Below, piece by piece: positions 17,621 to 24,783 of a stretch of 24,783 bases of DNA. Position numbers and translations under genes: made by a program. Location: positions 1 to 24,783 of IMG/VR virus record IMGVR_UViG_3300025117_000219; one strand, written 5' to 3'. The notes under the pieces were generated by a model. That model was not told the DNA's origin. It made no database searches and saw only the letters and a program-made list of their open reading frames with translations. Every line of letters begins with the position of its first letter. Position 1 is the stretch's first letter. This stretch comes from a virus.

Positions 17621-20202
17621 CTGTTACCCCGCATACTCAGGTAGCGTTGGATGCGCCAGGCTTCGAGGGCTTCGGTGTAGTCGCCGCGAGATTCGGTGTG
17701 CGTGGTTAGCGGGAATACAGAACTCAAGAACCAAACCCGCTGCGCCGCGTTGGCCTGAAGTGCGAACGGGTAACTCGCCGTTGCAATCCACGGTTCGCCA
17801 CTGTACCCGGTTGCCGTATCATATGAAAGCGCGCTGCGCCTATTCTTCGGGACGCTCGCAGAATCGGCGAGCAGATAATCTAATCCGTCCGCGGTATTGT
17901 ATCCGATTGCAAATTTCGAGCTTGACAAATCGAACGAGAACTCATCGGCAGGCATGGTTATGGCGTCAATAATATACAGGTCTGGTGTGGCGTCCGTCGC
18001 GGAGGCGTAAACCGTCAGGTAGACATATTCGCTGTTTGAATACAGCGGATCTCCGGCGATGCGGATAACGCCAAAGTCAAGGCACTGTAATTCAAGGTCT
18101 ACTTGCGGAACTGACACCACTTCGCTTGTCCAATATGCCACGCCGGTAGGGGCTGCGGTTGCCGCCCTGTAAGATAGGTGCGCCTGTAAGCCGAAAACGC
18201 CCGCGCCGGCATTGGCGTCATAAAGGCAGCGAATGAATAGGCGGAACACGCCGGAATATTGGGCCAGTAACGGTTGGCCAATGCGGATGCTTGTCCTGTA
18301 AAGCGGCGTGGCTGCAATAGCCCCAGGGCTATATAGCACGGCCCTTCCAGACGGGGCGCTCGGAAAGTCTGCGAACGTTGTATAGTTTGGCGCACCAGCC
18401 CCCGCAACCGCAACGGTAACATTGGCGGGGTTTTGTTCGTCAGCGAAATTCAGGTAGGCGGTAAAATCATCCCCGCGGCTAAGCGACCGCGAGCCGGAAA
18501 CAATTTTATCTATCGTGGTGTAGTTGCACGACCTTATTTTATACTTCATCAATGCGGCAATGTCGCCCGCCGGATTGGTGCTTTCAATTTCAATATAAGG
18601 CCATGTGACGGTATAAAAATCCTGGTCTATCTGAGTTGGCACTACCGCGCCGCCGCCAACCACGGTAAGGCGCGCCCGCACCCAATAACCCGTAACACCA
18701 TTGACCGCAACCGTACCCCACGGATATAGACTCGTTCCGATGCGGTCAAAGACGACCACGTTAATTCCCGTGGTGTCGAATACCGCCGCCGTTGATGTCC
18801 CATCGCTTGCGGTAATTGCGGCCCAGTTCGCTATACCGGAGTCGTAATACTCCCAGATAATCGTAAGCGCCGCCTGCGCCGTGCCGATGTCAAACACAAT
18901 CGAATTGAACGGCCCGGTATCCGCTGGCGTGGTATCAATGCCAAAGTAGATAATGTCACCTGCAAGGGGTGCGGCGGGGAAGAGCGGGAGCGGCTTTGCA
19001 CCGTGGATAAGATTGGCGCTGTACACGCCCGGCGCGTTGTCATAGATGAACACGTGGGAGAGCTGCGCCACGTTCTGCTTATTGGCGACGAATATCTCTT
19101 TGTCACAGGTCGGGGTGCTCACCCCTGCGTAGTGCTGGAGGGTGTAGGTAACGTGAAGGACGGGATAGCCGCTTGCGGTATCCCAACTGTTTGCGGTGCG
19201 GTAATTAGCCGATGCGTCATCTTGCCATTGGATTGCAAGATCGCTCCCCGCCGCCCATGCGGGCAGGGCAATAATCTCGTTTACGATTGGGATAAGTGAC
19301 GGGCTGTTATAGGTTGATCCCACAACGAATGCGGGCACAGCCCATGCCACGTTTGCAACTGTCAAAGCACGCCCTACGAAGTTGGCATAGGTGGTATAGG
19401 CCGCCGGGGTGACACTTGCCTCGCCATAGAATAAAGTCGGGCATGGCACACCCGCGATACTTGCGCTTGCCGTAAATGTGATATAGGCGCTGGTAACGGT
19501 TACGCCGGCTGGAATGTTCACATTTTTGAAACGAATGCCCGAATCGTAGGATGCTGGCGCACCGCTGCTACCGGCTGTAATCTGACCGACCAATGAGATT
19601 GTCGCCGCGTTATGTTCTACAACGGCGTCATCCGCGCTTGCCTCCGGCACGGCTTCAATCGCGTAACTCGTGCCCAAATCCTGGTATGCCGATAGCTCAA
19701 CGCAAGTCACCTGCCCAGGCTGTTTGTCTTGCCACGGCTCATGCTCAACCACCAGGATGAACTCGCCAAAGCTTGCTGCCAGGTCATTCATAAACGACGG
19801 GCTGAAGGGGTCGTCGTCTTGCGGCGTCTGGTAGCCCTTAATGGTGGCATAGCGCATGTTTGTCTCACAGGCCGCACGCGCTTCGATCCATACCGGCTCA
19901 GTCTGCCAGCGGCTTTTCCAGTAGCTTGCCGCCTTCTCGAGCAGGCGCCCAAGCTCTTGCGTGTTCCAAATCAGGTCATCTTGCGTGACGTCAGCAACCA
20001 TCATGGCAAACGTTTCAACCACATTGGCCCAACGCGAGTCAACCAACACCCGCCCGTCAGCCATTGCGGTATCGGCCCACGTGCCGCCGCTCTTGTACTG
20101 CAAGCGGGCGGGTGTCCAGCCGTTCTCCGGGTCAAGGCGGAATGCCCCGTTGATCAGGTCTATGGTGGTCGTGCCGTCAGTGATGTTGAGTACAGCGGTC
20201 AT
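17617..20202 (-). CDS. Large distal tail protein with DNRLRE-like domain (861 aa)
   Basis: It follows the tape measure gene by 12 bases, the usual place of the distal tail (Dit) protein. Residues 1-180 look like a Dit-type base (L-N-I-T-D-G-T-T-T-I-D-L-I; G-E-F-I-L-V-V-E-H-E-P-W near 148). Residues about 205-355 have the pattern of a DNRLRE-type jelly roll: V-T-V-T-S-A-Y-I-T-F, V-A-W-A-V-P-A-F, S-P-S-L-I-P-I-V-N-E-I and Y-P-V-L-H-V-T-Y. The remaining 500 residues are further beta modules. It is longer than a typical Dit, so it probably combines tail-tip ring and carbohydrate-binding modules. Exact domain edges uncertain. Confidence 0.65.
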   Translation of the reverse strand: MTAVLNITDGTTTIDLINGAFRLDPENGWTPARLQYKSGGTWADTAMADGRVLVDSRWANVVETFAMMVADVTQDDLIWNTQELGRLLEKAASYWKSRWQTEPVWIEARAACETNMRYATIKGYQTPQDDDPFSPSFMNDLAASFGEFILVVEHEPWQDKQPGQVTCVELSAYQDLGTSYAIEAVPEASADDAVVEHNAATISLVGQITAGSSGAPASYDSGIRFKNVNIPAGVTVTSAYITFTASASIAGVPCPTLFYGEASVTPAAYTTYANFVGRALTVANVAWAVPAFVVGSTYNSPSLIPIVNEIIALPAWAAGSDLAIQWQDDASANYRTANSWDTASGYPVLHVTYTLQHYAGVSTPTCDKEIFVANKQNVAQLSHVFIYDNAPGVYSANLIHGAKPLPLFPAAPLAGDIIYFGIDTTPADTGPFNSIVFDIGTAQAALTIIWEYYDSGIANWAAITASDGTSTAAVFDTTGINVVVFDRIGTSLYPWGTVAVNGVTGYWVRARLTVVGGGAVVPTQIDQDFYTVTWPYIEIESTNPAGDIAALMKYKIRSCNYTTIDKIVSGSRSLSRGDDFTAYLNFADEQNPANVTVAVAGAGAPNYTTFADFPSAPSGRAVLYSPGAIAATPLYRTSIRIGQPLLAQYSGVFRLFIRCLYDANAGAGVFGLQAHLSYRAATAAPTGVAYWTSEVVSVPQVDLELQCLDFGVIRIAGDPLYSNSEYVYLTVYASATDATPDLYIIDAITMPADEFSFDLSSSKFAIGYNTADGLDYLLADSASVPKNRRSALSYDTATGYSGEPWIATASYPFALQANAAQRVWFLSSVFPLTTHTESRGDYTEALEAWRIQRYLSMRGNR

Positions 20203-20214
20203 TCGTTGCGCTCC

Positions 20215-23200
20215 CTATGCAAACGCCCTGGCGAAGTAGCGGTCGAGCATCGACTCGAATTGCCCATAGTCGCCCGGCTGGCTGAAGTTGTTTGTCATAT
20301 TGACATTCATGCTTTTCGTCACTGCCCCGCCGATGATAGGCATGGCGGCCTTTGCGGGCGTGATGATCGCGTCCACCGCGCCGCGCATTGCCCGTGCGGG
20401 AATGTCCATCAAGTTACCAATCGTATTGCCCATCGTGTTCATCAAGTTTTGCGCGATGCCCGCAAACACAGCGGACGGGCTGCCAATCTCTAACTCGCCT
20501 TCCGCCGCGCCGATGAGCTGCTGCATGGCGGCGGTCATGGCGGCAAGCAGGGCGGGCATGTCGGCGTCAAGGCCCAATTGCACCCCGCCGAGAATGTCTG
20601 CCGCTTCCAGGCCGTTCTCTTTCAGGAAGTCCAGAAAGTCCATTTGCTGCTGAAGGAATGCGAGATCGGCCTGCGCCTTTTGGAACTCGGCAATCTCTTT
20701 TTGATATTCAAGATACTCGGCGGTAGTCGTGTTGCGCTGCTGCTCAAGCGCCAGCCATTCGGTGGCTTCGGTGATGTCAATGCCGCCTTGCTCAAGCAGA
20801 GCCATTTGCTCATTGATGCTTTCGATGCTATCGGCCATTGCCTGCGCTTCTTTGCCCATGCGCCCGGCGACTGCGCCGCCGAATGAGCCGATGCCTTTCC
20901 CGAGGCTTAAGTCACCTAACTTTGCAATCGCGTCGCCCAGGTCGCCAATGAAGTCGCCGTAAATGGGGCCGCCGATGATTGCGCCTTGTAATTCCTGAAG
21001 GCCGGCGATAACGCCGGGAAGCTCTGCCGAGATAGACGCCAGGCCAACCGCGAGCGGCGCGGGGCTTTGCCCGATCAGCGCCCAAAGCGCTTCGATGTCA
21101 AAATTGGCGACAATATCCGCAAGAGTTTGGAGAAATGCGATGACATTTGCCAGGGCAGTCTTTACGGTGTCAAGGCCCGTTATCAATCCATCCAGCGCCC
21201 CGGTGACAAATCCGGTGATAGGCGGGCCAATCGTATCGGCAAAGAACTCTCCCAAAGAGTCGAGGACGGGCTGCAGGGATGCCGTGATAAAATTCCAGAC
21301 ATCCGTCAGGGCGGGCAATAATACGCCCGTCCAGATTAGCGCAAGGGTATCAATGGCAATCCCCAAAACTCCTGTGAATATATCGGCCAATGCCTGGAAG
21401 ATGGGCAGGATATAGGTATCAACAAACTCCCAGATGTCGGTCATGGCGGGCAGTAAAGTGCCTGTAAAGAAATCAGAGACGGCCTGGATAGCAGTCGGGA
21501 TATTTGTCATAAACCAGACGGCGATATCTGCCAGGATGGGGACAAGATTGGCAACGATCCAATCTACCACGGTGGTGATGACGGGCAGCAAGACGTTTGT
21601 CCAGTAAGATGTCAGCACCCCAACGGCTACCGGCAAATTCTCGCCGAACCAAGTCGCTACTTCTGCCAGGATGGGCAGGATATTCTCACTGAACGCCGCC
21701 CACATTTCATCAAGGGCTGGCTTTAGCGTGTCATTCCACCACTCGCCAATCTGCCCGACGATGACGGGGATATTGGTCGCATACCAATCGGCCAACTCTG
21801 CCAGGGCGGGGAGGATGTTATCCATAAAATAGCCCCACATGGCGGCAAGGGCGGGTTGTAGGGTATCGCTCCAAAAATCTGACAGCGCGCCGAATGCGGG
21901 GACGAGTGTGTTAGTCCAGAAGTCTGATAACGTCTGGATTGCCAACGGGAGATTGGCAGACAGCCATCCCCAAAGTTCCATAAAGATGGGCATGAGCGTG
22001 CCCGTCCAAAATCCACTAAACGCGGTCATCATGATAGGAATGTTTTCTGTCAACCATCCCCACAGCGGCACAAGCGCCTCGTTCCAAAGCGTTACAAGAA
22101 CGTCTTTTACAACAATGATTGTATTGGCAATCTCTGGCGGGAATAGTCCCCGCATAGCCCCCGCAAAGTTGCCCGCCGCGAGTCGGTCAAAAGCGCCGGT
22201 CAATTCACCCCAAAAGCCGACAAACACATCCTTGATCGCAATGATTGTGTTTGCAATCTCTGGTGAGAATAGCCCGCGCATAGCGCCTTCGAAGTTGCCA
22301 ACTGCCAGGCGTCCGAACGCGGCAATCAATTCATCTATGAATGGGAGTACATAGGTCGTGATGAGCGGTAGAAAGTCGTCAGTGAAGATACCTATGAGTG
22401 TATCGAAGGCGGGTGCCATCTTATCCATTACAGATGTAGCAATGCCAAGCAGGGCAATACCGAGTGGCTCTAACGCCAATTGTGACTTATTCTGGAATAT
22501 CTTCCACTGCTCGCCAAAGTCGGCGGTACTGGCGGCGGTATCCATAATCTTGCCGTCAGCGCCTTCCAGGACAGCCAGCATCGTCTCAAGATTGAATGTG
22601 CCGTTCTGGATTGCCGTCACCATTGCCGGCCCGGCGCGGGTTCCAAAAGCTTCTATTGCCAGGTTCATTGCGTCGGTGGGTGTTGCCGCGCCTTCAATCT
22701 CAGTGATGAGATTCGCCAACCCTTCACGCGCCGGGATACCTTCTGCCGTGAAGTCTCTCAGGGCGGTACGCATTCCGAGAACGGCGGTGCTAGAGTTGAT
22801 ACCCGCGTCTTCCAGGGTGGTTATCAGGGCAATGCTTTCATCAAGGCTGAAGCCCATTGCCTGAAGTGCGGGCGTGGATGCCGTCAGGGTAGAGAGTAGG
22901 GCACTCATACCCATACCGCCCTCTTGCGCAGCCACGAACAATTCATCCAGCAGGCCCGCGCCCTCTTCGGTTGACACGTTCCACAGGCCCATCGCGTCGG
23001 CCAGGGCCGTGGCGTTCTGGCTGGCGTCTTCACCCATCATGCGGGACGCTTCGATAAGCGGGGTGGCCAGGTCGGTAAGCACTTCGCCGGTCGTCTCAAA
23101 GCGTTGGTTCAGGATGCTGATAGCCTCGGATACCGTGGCGGCGTCAACGGGCACGGATGCAAAGACGGTGCGAAAGTCCTCTTGCAGCAGGGCCAACTCT

Positions 23201-23496
23201 GCCCCGGTCGCGCCGGTGGCAATGGCAATGCCGTCAAAGGCTTCATCCATCAACTGCCCGTTATCCCAGACAGTCTCCCCGATTTGCACAAAGGCGTCAC
23301 CGATGGCGAGCACGGCGGACGCGCCCCATTCGACAATCTTCATGCCCAGGCCCATGAAGATACCGCTTACCAGGTCGCCTACCACGCCAGTGGCCTCGCC
23401 CATGTTATCCAGGCCGGACATATACGAGTTTAAGCCGCTCTGAAAGTTTTCGTCTTCCAGAACAGCCTCAAGGCCGATGCGTTCACCGTCTGCCAT
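20215..23496 (-). CDS. Tail tape measure protein (1093 aa)
   Basis: The largest gene. It has the TP901-type layout: a hydrophobic segment near residues 35-70, a conserved helical region near 80-330 (E-D-F-R-T-V-F-A-S-V; L-E-D-A-G-I-N-S-S-T-A-V-L-G-M-R-T-A-L near 230), long repeats rich in Trp and Pro (about 393-770), a Glu/Gln coiled coil (about 895-985) and a Gly/Met-rich end with a G-S-P-S-A-V-F motif. ATG 23496 overlaps the chaperone's second ORF by 14 bases. The protein sets tail length and is threaded through the tail tube; at about 0.15 nm per residue it predicts a tail near 160 nm. No lytic domain is visible. Confidence 0.93.
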   Translation of the reverse strand: MADGERIGLEAVLEDENFQSGLNSYMSGLDNMGEATGVVGDLVSGIFMGLGMKIVEWGASAVLAIGDAFVQIGETVWDNGQLMDEAFDGIAIATGATGAELALLQEDFRTVFASVPVDAATVSEAISILNQRFETTGEVLTDLATPLIEASRMMGEDASQNATALADAMGLWNVSTEEGAGLLDELFVAAQEGGMGMSALLSTLTASTPALQAMGFSLDESIALITTLEDAGINSSTAVLGMRTALRDFTAEGIPAREGLANLITEIEGAATPTDAMNLAIEAFGTRAGPAMVTAIQNGTFNLETMLAVLEGADGKIMDTAASTADFGEQWKIFQNKSQLALEPLGIALLGIATSVMDKMAPAFDTLIGIFTDDFLPLITTYVLPFIDELIAAFGRLAVGNFEGAMRGLFSPEIANTIIAIKDVFVGFWGELTGAFDRLAAGNFAGAMRGLFPPEIANTIIVVKDVLVTLWNEALVPLWGWLTENIPIMMTAFSGFWTGTLMPIFMELWGWLSANLPLAIQTLSDFWTNTLVPAFGALSDFWSDTLQPALAAMWGYFMDNILPALAELADWYATNIPVIVGQIGEWWNDTLKPALDEMWAAFSENILPILAEVATWFGENLPVAVGVLTSYWTNVLLPVITTVVDWIVANLVPILADIAVWFMTNIPTAIQAVSDFFTGTLLPAMTDIWEFVDTYILPIFQALADIFTGVLGIAIDTLALIWTGVLLPALTDVWNFITASLQPVLDSLGEFFADTIGPPITGFVTGALDGLITGLDTVKTALANVIAFLQTLADIVANFDIEALWALIGQSPAPLAVGLASISAELPGVIAGLQELQGAIIGGPIYGDFIGDLGDAIAKLGDLSLGKGIGSFGGAVAGRMGKEAQAMADSIESINEQMALLEQGGIDITEATEWLALEQQRNTTTAEYLEYQKEIAEFQKAQADLAFLQQQMDFLDFLKENGLEAADILGGVQLGLDADMPALLAAMTAAMQQLIGAAEGELEIGSPSAVFAGIAQNLMNTMGNTIGNLMDIPARAMRGAVDAIITPAKAAMPIIGGAVTKSMNVNMTNNFSQPGDYGQFESMLDRYFARAFA
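21190..22060 (-). repeat. Trp/Pro-rich repeats in the tape measure protein
   Basis: About residues 480-770 repeat variants of a unit such as F-W-T-x-T-L-x-P-A-L followed by W-x-W/Y-F-x-x-N-I-L-P-I-L-A-E-L-A-x-W, with N-I/L-P recurring every 20 or so residues (e.g. T-N-I-P near 580 and 680). Encoded in DNA by diverged copies, so the repeat is old. Adding or losing a unit would change tail length. Confidence 0.75.
22069..22320 (-). repeat. 126-bp direct duplication in the tape measure gene
   Basis: Two adjacent 42-residue copies: one near residues 393-434, one near 435-476, each with G-N-F-x-G-A-M-R-G-L-F and P-E-I-A-N-T-I-I. In DNA the copies lie at about 22195-22320 and 22069-22194. They are far more alike than the Trp repeats, so this is a recent duplication. 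Confidence 0.85.
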
Positions 23497-23722
23497 GTTT
23501 GTTCTTGGCCTCCAATCGCTTCCGCTCTTGTTCCTGCTTCCAGGCTTCGAAGCCCATCATTTTGCGCTTGGCTTGCAGATACGCCGCCATATACTCGGCG
23601 TCACTCGCCTCATTACATATGCCCAACACTGACGGCTTGACGTGCCACTCGTAGGCGGTATCTAACTCACTCAGCAGGGTCGAGTGCTGCCAGTGGCCCG
23701 GCAGTTGGGGCAGTTCCTTCAC
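23483..23722 (-). CDS. Second frame of the tail assembly chaperone (gpGT-like extension)
   Basis: The frame is open from 23776 to 23483 and overlaps both the end of the chaperone gene (which stops at 23667) and the start of the tape measure gene. The independent start would be GTG 23722. The protein is helical and charged (L-Q-A-K-R-K-M-M-G-F-E-A-W-K-Q-E-Q-E). In many tailed phages the second chaperone ORF is reached by frameshift from the first and joins the tape measure to the tail tube. Here the frame relation is +1 (or -2), with a C-C-C-G slip candidate (CCC at 23726-23724, then GGT). So this may be a fusion extension of the chaperone rather than a free gene. Confidence 0.72.
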   Translation of the reverse strand: MKELPQLPGHWQHSTLLSELDTAYEWHVKPSVLGICNEASDAEYMAAYLQAKRKMMGFEAWKQEQERKRLEAKNKHGRR

Positions 23723-24305
23723 CGGGCGCGGCTTGGCGCTTGGAGCCTGACGATAGCTTATGGCGAAACAAGTCCATCAAACGATCTACTTCGCCCTCGT
23801 CAATTCTGCCCTGACCGCTCAGCGCGGTAATGGCCTGGACAAAGCGCAGCGTATCCTCTGCCGTCTTGAGCACTTCCAAGCTGACATAATATTCCGTGCG
23901 GGCGTCCGGCTCGGTGGGCACCTTCACGCCCCAGCGCTCGTGGCGCGTCACCCAGGTTGGGTCAGCCATTGCATCCTGAATGTTAGGCACAAGGCCCTCC
24001 CAAATCAGGATACGGGTGGTAAGGCTGGCCTGCTCTGCTTGAAAGCGTTTCGCGGCGTCTTTGTGGGCCGCCCAGGCTGCCGCCTCTTCAGGGTTGGCGC
24101 GCTGTTCGATAGACTTTTCGTCATGCGTGTAGGTCTCTTTGACGCCGCCTGCCAATTCCACTTCGTAGGTGGGCACGTCCATCGGTTCGCCGCGTTCGAT
24201 GTACTCTTGTCGCTTCTGATAAATGGCGCGGCTGATCAAGTCAAAGCTCACCGCGGTGATTTTGAACTCTTTGCCGTCAACGGTGGTAAAGTAAGTCTTT
24301 GCCAT
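23667..24305 (-). CDS. Tail assembly chaperone (gpG-like)
   Basis: ATG 24305 (M-A-K-T-Y-F-T-T-V-D-G-K-E-F-K-I) gives 212 aa and has GGGAG nine bases upstream; the longer reading from 24383 covers an intergenic hairpin and is rejected. The sequence is helical in the middle, acidic near the end, and contains W-E-G-L-V-P-N-I and F-V-Q-A-I-T-A-L-S-G-Q-G-R-I-D-E. Position straight upstream of the tape measure, length and the overlapping second ORF are those of gpG/gpGT chaperones. Sequence similarity itself is weak, so context carries the call. Confidence 0.72.
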   Translation of the reverse strand: MAKTYFTTVDGKEFKITAVSFDLISRAIYQKRQEYIERGEPMDVPTYEVELAGGVKETYTHDEKSIEQRANPEEAAAWAAHKDAAKRFQAEQASLTTRILIWEGLVPNIQDAMADPTWVTRHERWGVKVPTEPDARTEYYVSLEVLKTAEDTLRFVQAITALSGQGRIDEGEVDRLMDLFRHKLSSGSKRQAAPGEGTAPTAGPLAALDPAE

Positions 24306-24321
24306 AACAATGCTCCCAGGG

Positions 24322-24375
24322 GCGGGGTGGTAATTGGTGGTGGGGAGCGCACCATTCACCCAACCACCACCCCGC
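24322..24375 (-). promoter_or_regulatory. Hairpin between the propeller-like gene and the chaperone gene
   Basis: GCGGGGTGGT (24322-24331, extending to 24337) pairs with 24360-24375 at 14 of 16 positions. The transcript has GGGAG and the chaperone start a few bases after it. As there is no T-run, it is probably not a terminator. It resembles the other hairpins placed before ribosome sites. Confidence 0.5.
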
Positions 24376-24398
24376 ATGTGCAACTTACCGCGCTCCCG

Positions 24399-24782
24399 TT
24401 AGTCGCGGTGGACTTTGATCGTTACCGATGCGCCGGCGTTGTTCAAGCCGACTACGAAGGCCAGGTGCTCGTTGGCGGCCCAGATAGCGGTCAAGCCGAC
24501 ATTGGTCGGGGTGTCAACGGGCGCCCATGAGTAGCCGCCGTTGATGGTGTGGTAGATTGTGCCCACCGGGGCGGCTGTATCGGAGAGCAGCCAGCCAACG
24601 TTGTCGTTGACAAACTGGACATCCGTCACGTCACCCACGCCGCTGCCCGCAAACGTGGTAATCTGCGTGTAGGTCGTGCCGTCGTCATCGGTGTACCACA
24701 GCTTGCCGGCGTCATCACCCACCCAGAAGCGGTTCTGGTCAAGGCGGCAGCAGCACAAGTTACCGGCTGCACCCGCGGCAAT
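24399..24782 (-). CDS. Beta-propeller-like (BNR/Ycf48-type) virion protein, 5' end outside window
   Basis: The frame is open to the window edge; the TTG at 24758 is only an internal codon, so the start lies beyond 24783. Visible are repeating units of F/L-x-V-G-D-D-A-G-K-L-W-Y-T-D-D-D-G-T-T-Y and T-I-Y-H-T-I-N-G-G-Y-S-W-A-P, the S/T-x-D/N-G-G-x-x-W motif of BNR/Asp-box blades found in Ycf48-like propellers and sialidases. Phage versions sit on virions or act as host-surface binders. As it precedes the tail chaperone, it may be a tail tube or neck decoration. Only about two blades are seen. Confidence 0.7.
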   Translation of the reverse strand: MAAGAAGNLCCCRLDQNRFWVGDDAGKLWYTDDDGTTYTQITTFAGSGVGDVTDVQFVNDNVGWLLSDTAAPVGTIYHTINGGYSWAPVDTPTNVGLTAIWAANEHLAFVVGLNNAGASVTIKVHRD

Positions 24783-24783
24783 G

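Noticed and set aside
19729-20493. 254-codon plus-strand frame
   Set aside because: Opposite the large tail protein and the end of the tape measure gene; Arg/His/Cys-rich with no family features. Antisense shadow.
23760-24530. 256-codon plus-strand frame
   Set aside because: Covers the chaperone gene in antisense and the hairpin gap; no conserved pattern and no ribosome site.
1-24783. tRNA or rRNA genes
   Set aside because: I saw no cloverleaf with a conserved T-loop sequence and no rRNA-like stretch, though I could not run a dedicated search.

Overview
The window is a stretch of a tailed-phage (Caudoviricetes) genome or prophage, moderately GC-rich by eye. Every gene I can support is on the minus strand, so transcription runs from base 24783 towards base 1. 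A 1093-residue tape measure protein, a tail assembly chaperone pair and no sheath gene point to a siphovirus with a long flexible tail. Nothing fixes the host. A Gp3-like recombination directionality factor hints at a temperate phage with a serine integrase outside the window. Genes are packed tightly, with ATGA or GTGA stop/start overlaps at most junctions and frequent GTG or TTG starts.

Region 1 (24783-14894), tail and host recognition: the 3' part of a beta-propeller-like virion protein, a tail chaperone with an overlapping second ORF in the +1/-2 frame (the gpG/gpGT arrangement), the tape measure protein, two large tail-tip or baseplate proteins, and two proteins with LamG/concanavalin-like character that probably bind the host surface.

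Region 2 (14879-12601): a small helical protein, three small membrane proteins resembling a holin cassette, a calcineurin-like metallophosphoesterase behind its own promoter, and a small unknown protein. No endolysin is visible. A perfect 14-bp stem followed by five T's at 12449-12486 looks like a transcription terminator, but it lies inside a plausible 46-codon ORF.

Region 3 (12513-1), early and accessory genes: many proteins of 25-110 aa, a CopG/Arc-like ribbon-helix-helix protein, zinc-ribbon proteins, the Gp3-like factor, a secreted protein, a replication pair (DnaD-like initiator and G39P-like helicase loader), a fused SNF2 helicase/DNA methyltransferase, a Lar-like zinc protein, a DUF7666-like protein with an expanding alanine-rich repeat, a VRR-NUC nuclease, two tiny membrane proteins and the start of a DUF5131 (phage Gp37/Gp68) protein.

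Two kinds of recurring intergenic element organise region 3. One is a conserved leader of about 70 bp found four times (before 1784, 4515, 10445 and 12302). It has two fixed-spaced boxes, a -10-like element and a Shine-Dalgarno site, and it begins exactly at the upstream stop codon. The other is a GC-rich hairpin placed just before a ribosome binding site (7873, 8573 and 11605, with similar ones at 2185 and 24322); two of these gaps also carry tiny ORFs with related 3' ends. The least explained spot is 7195-7576, an AT-richer segment with a long imperfect inverted repeat, a short ORF and an open frame without a start codon.
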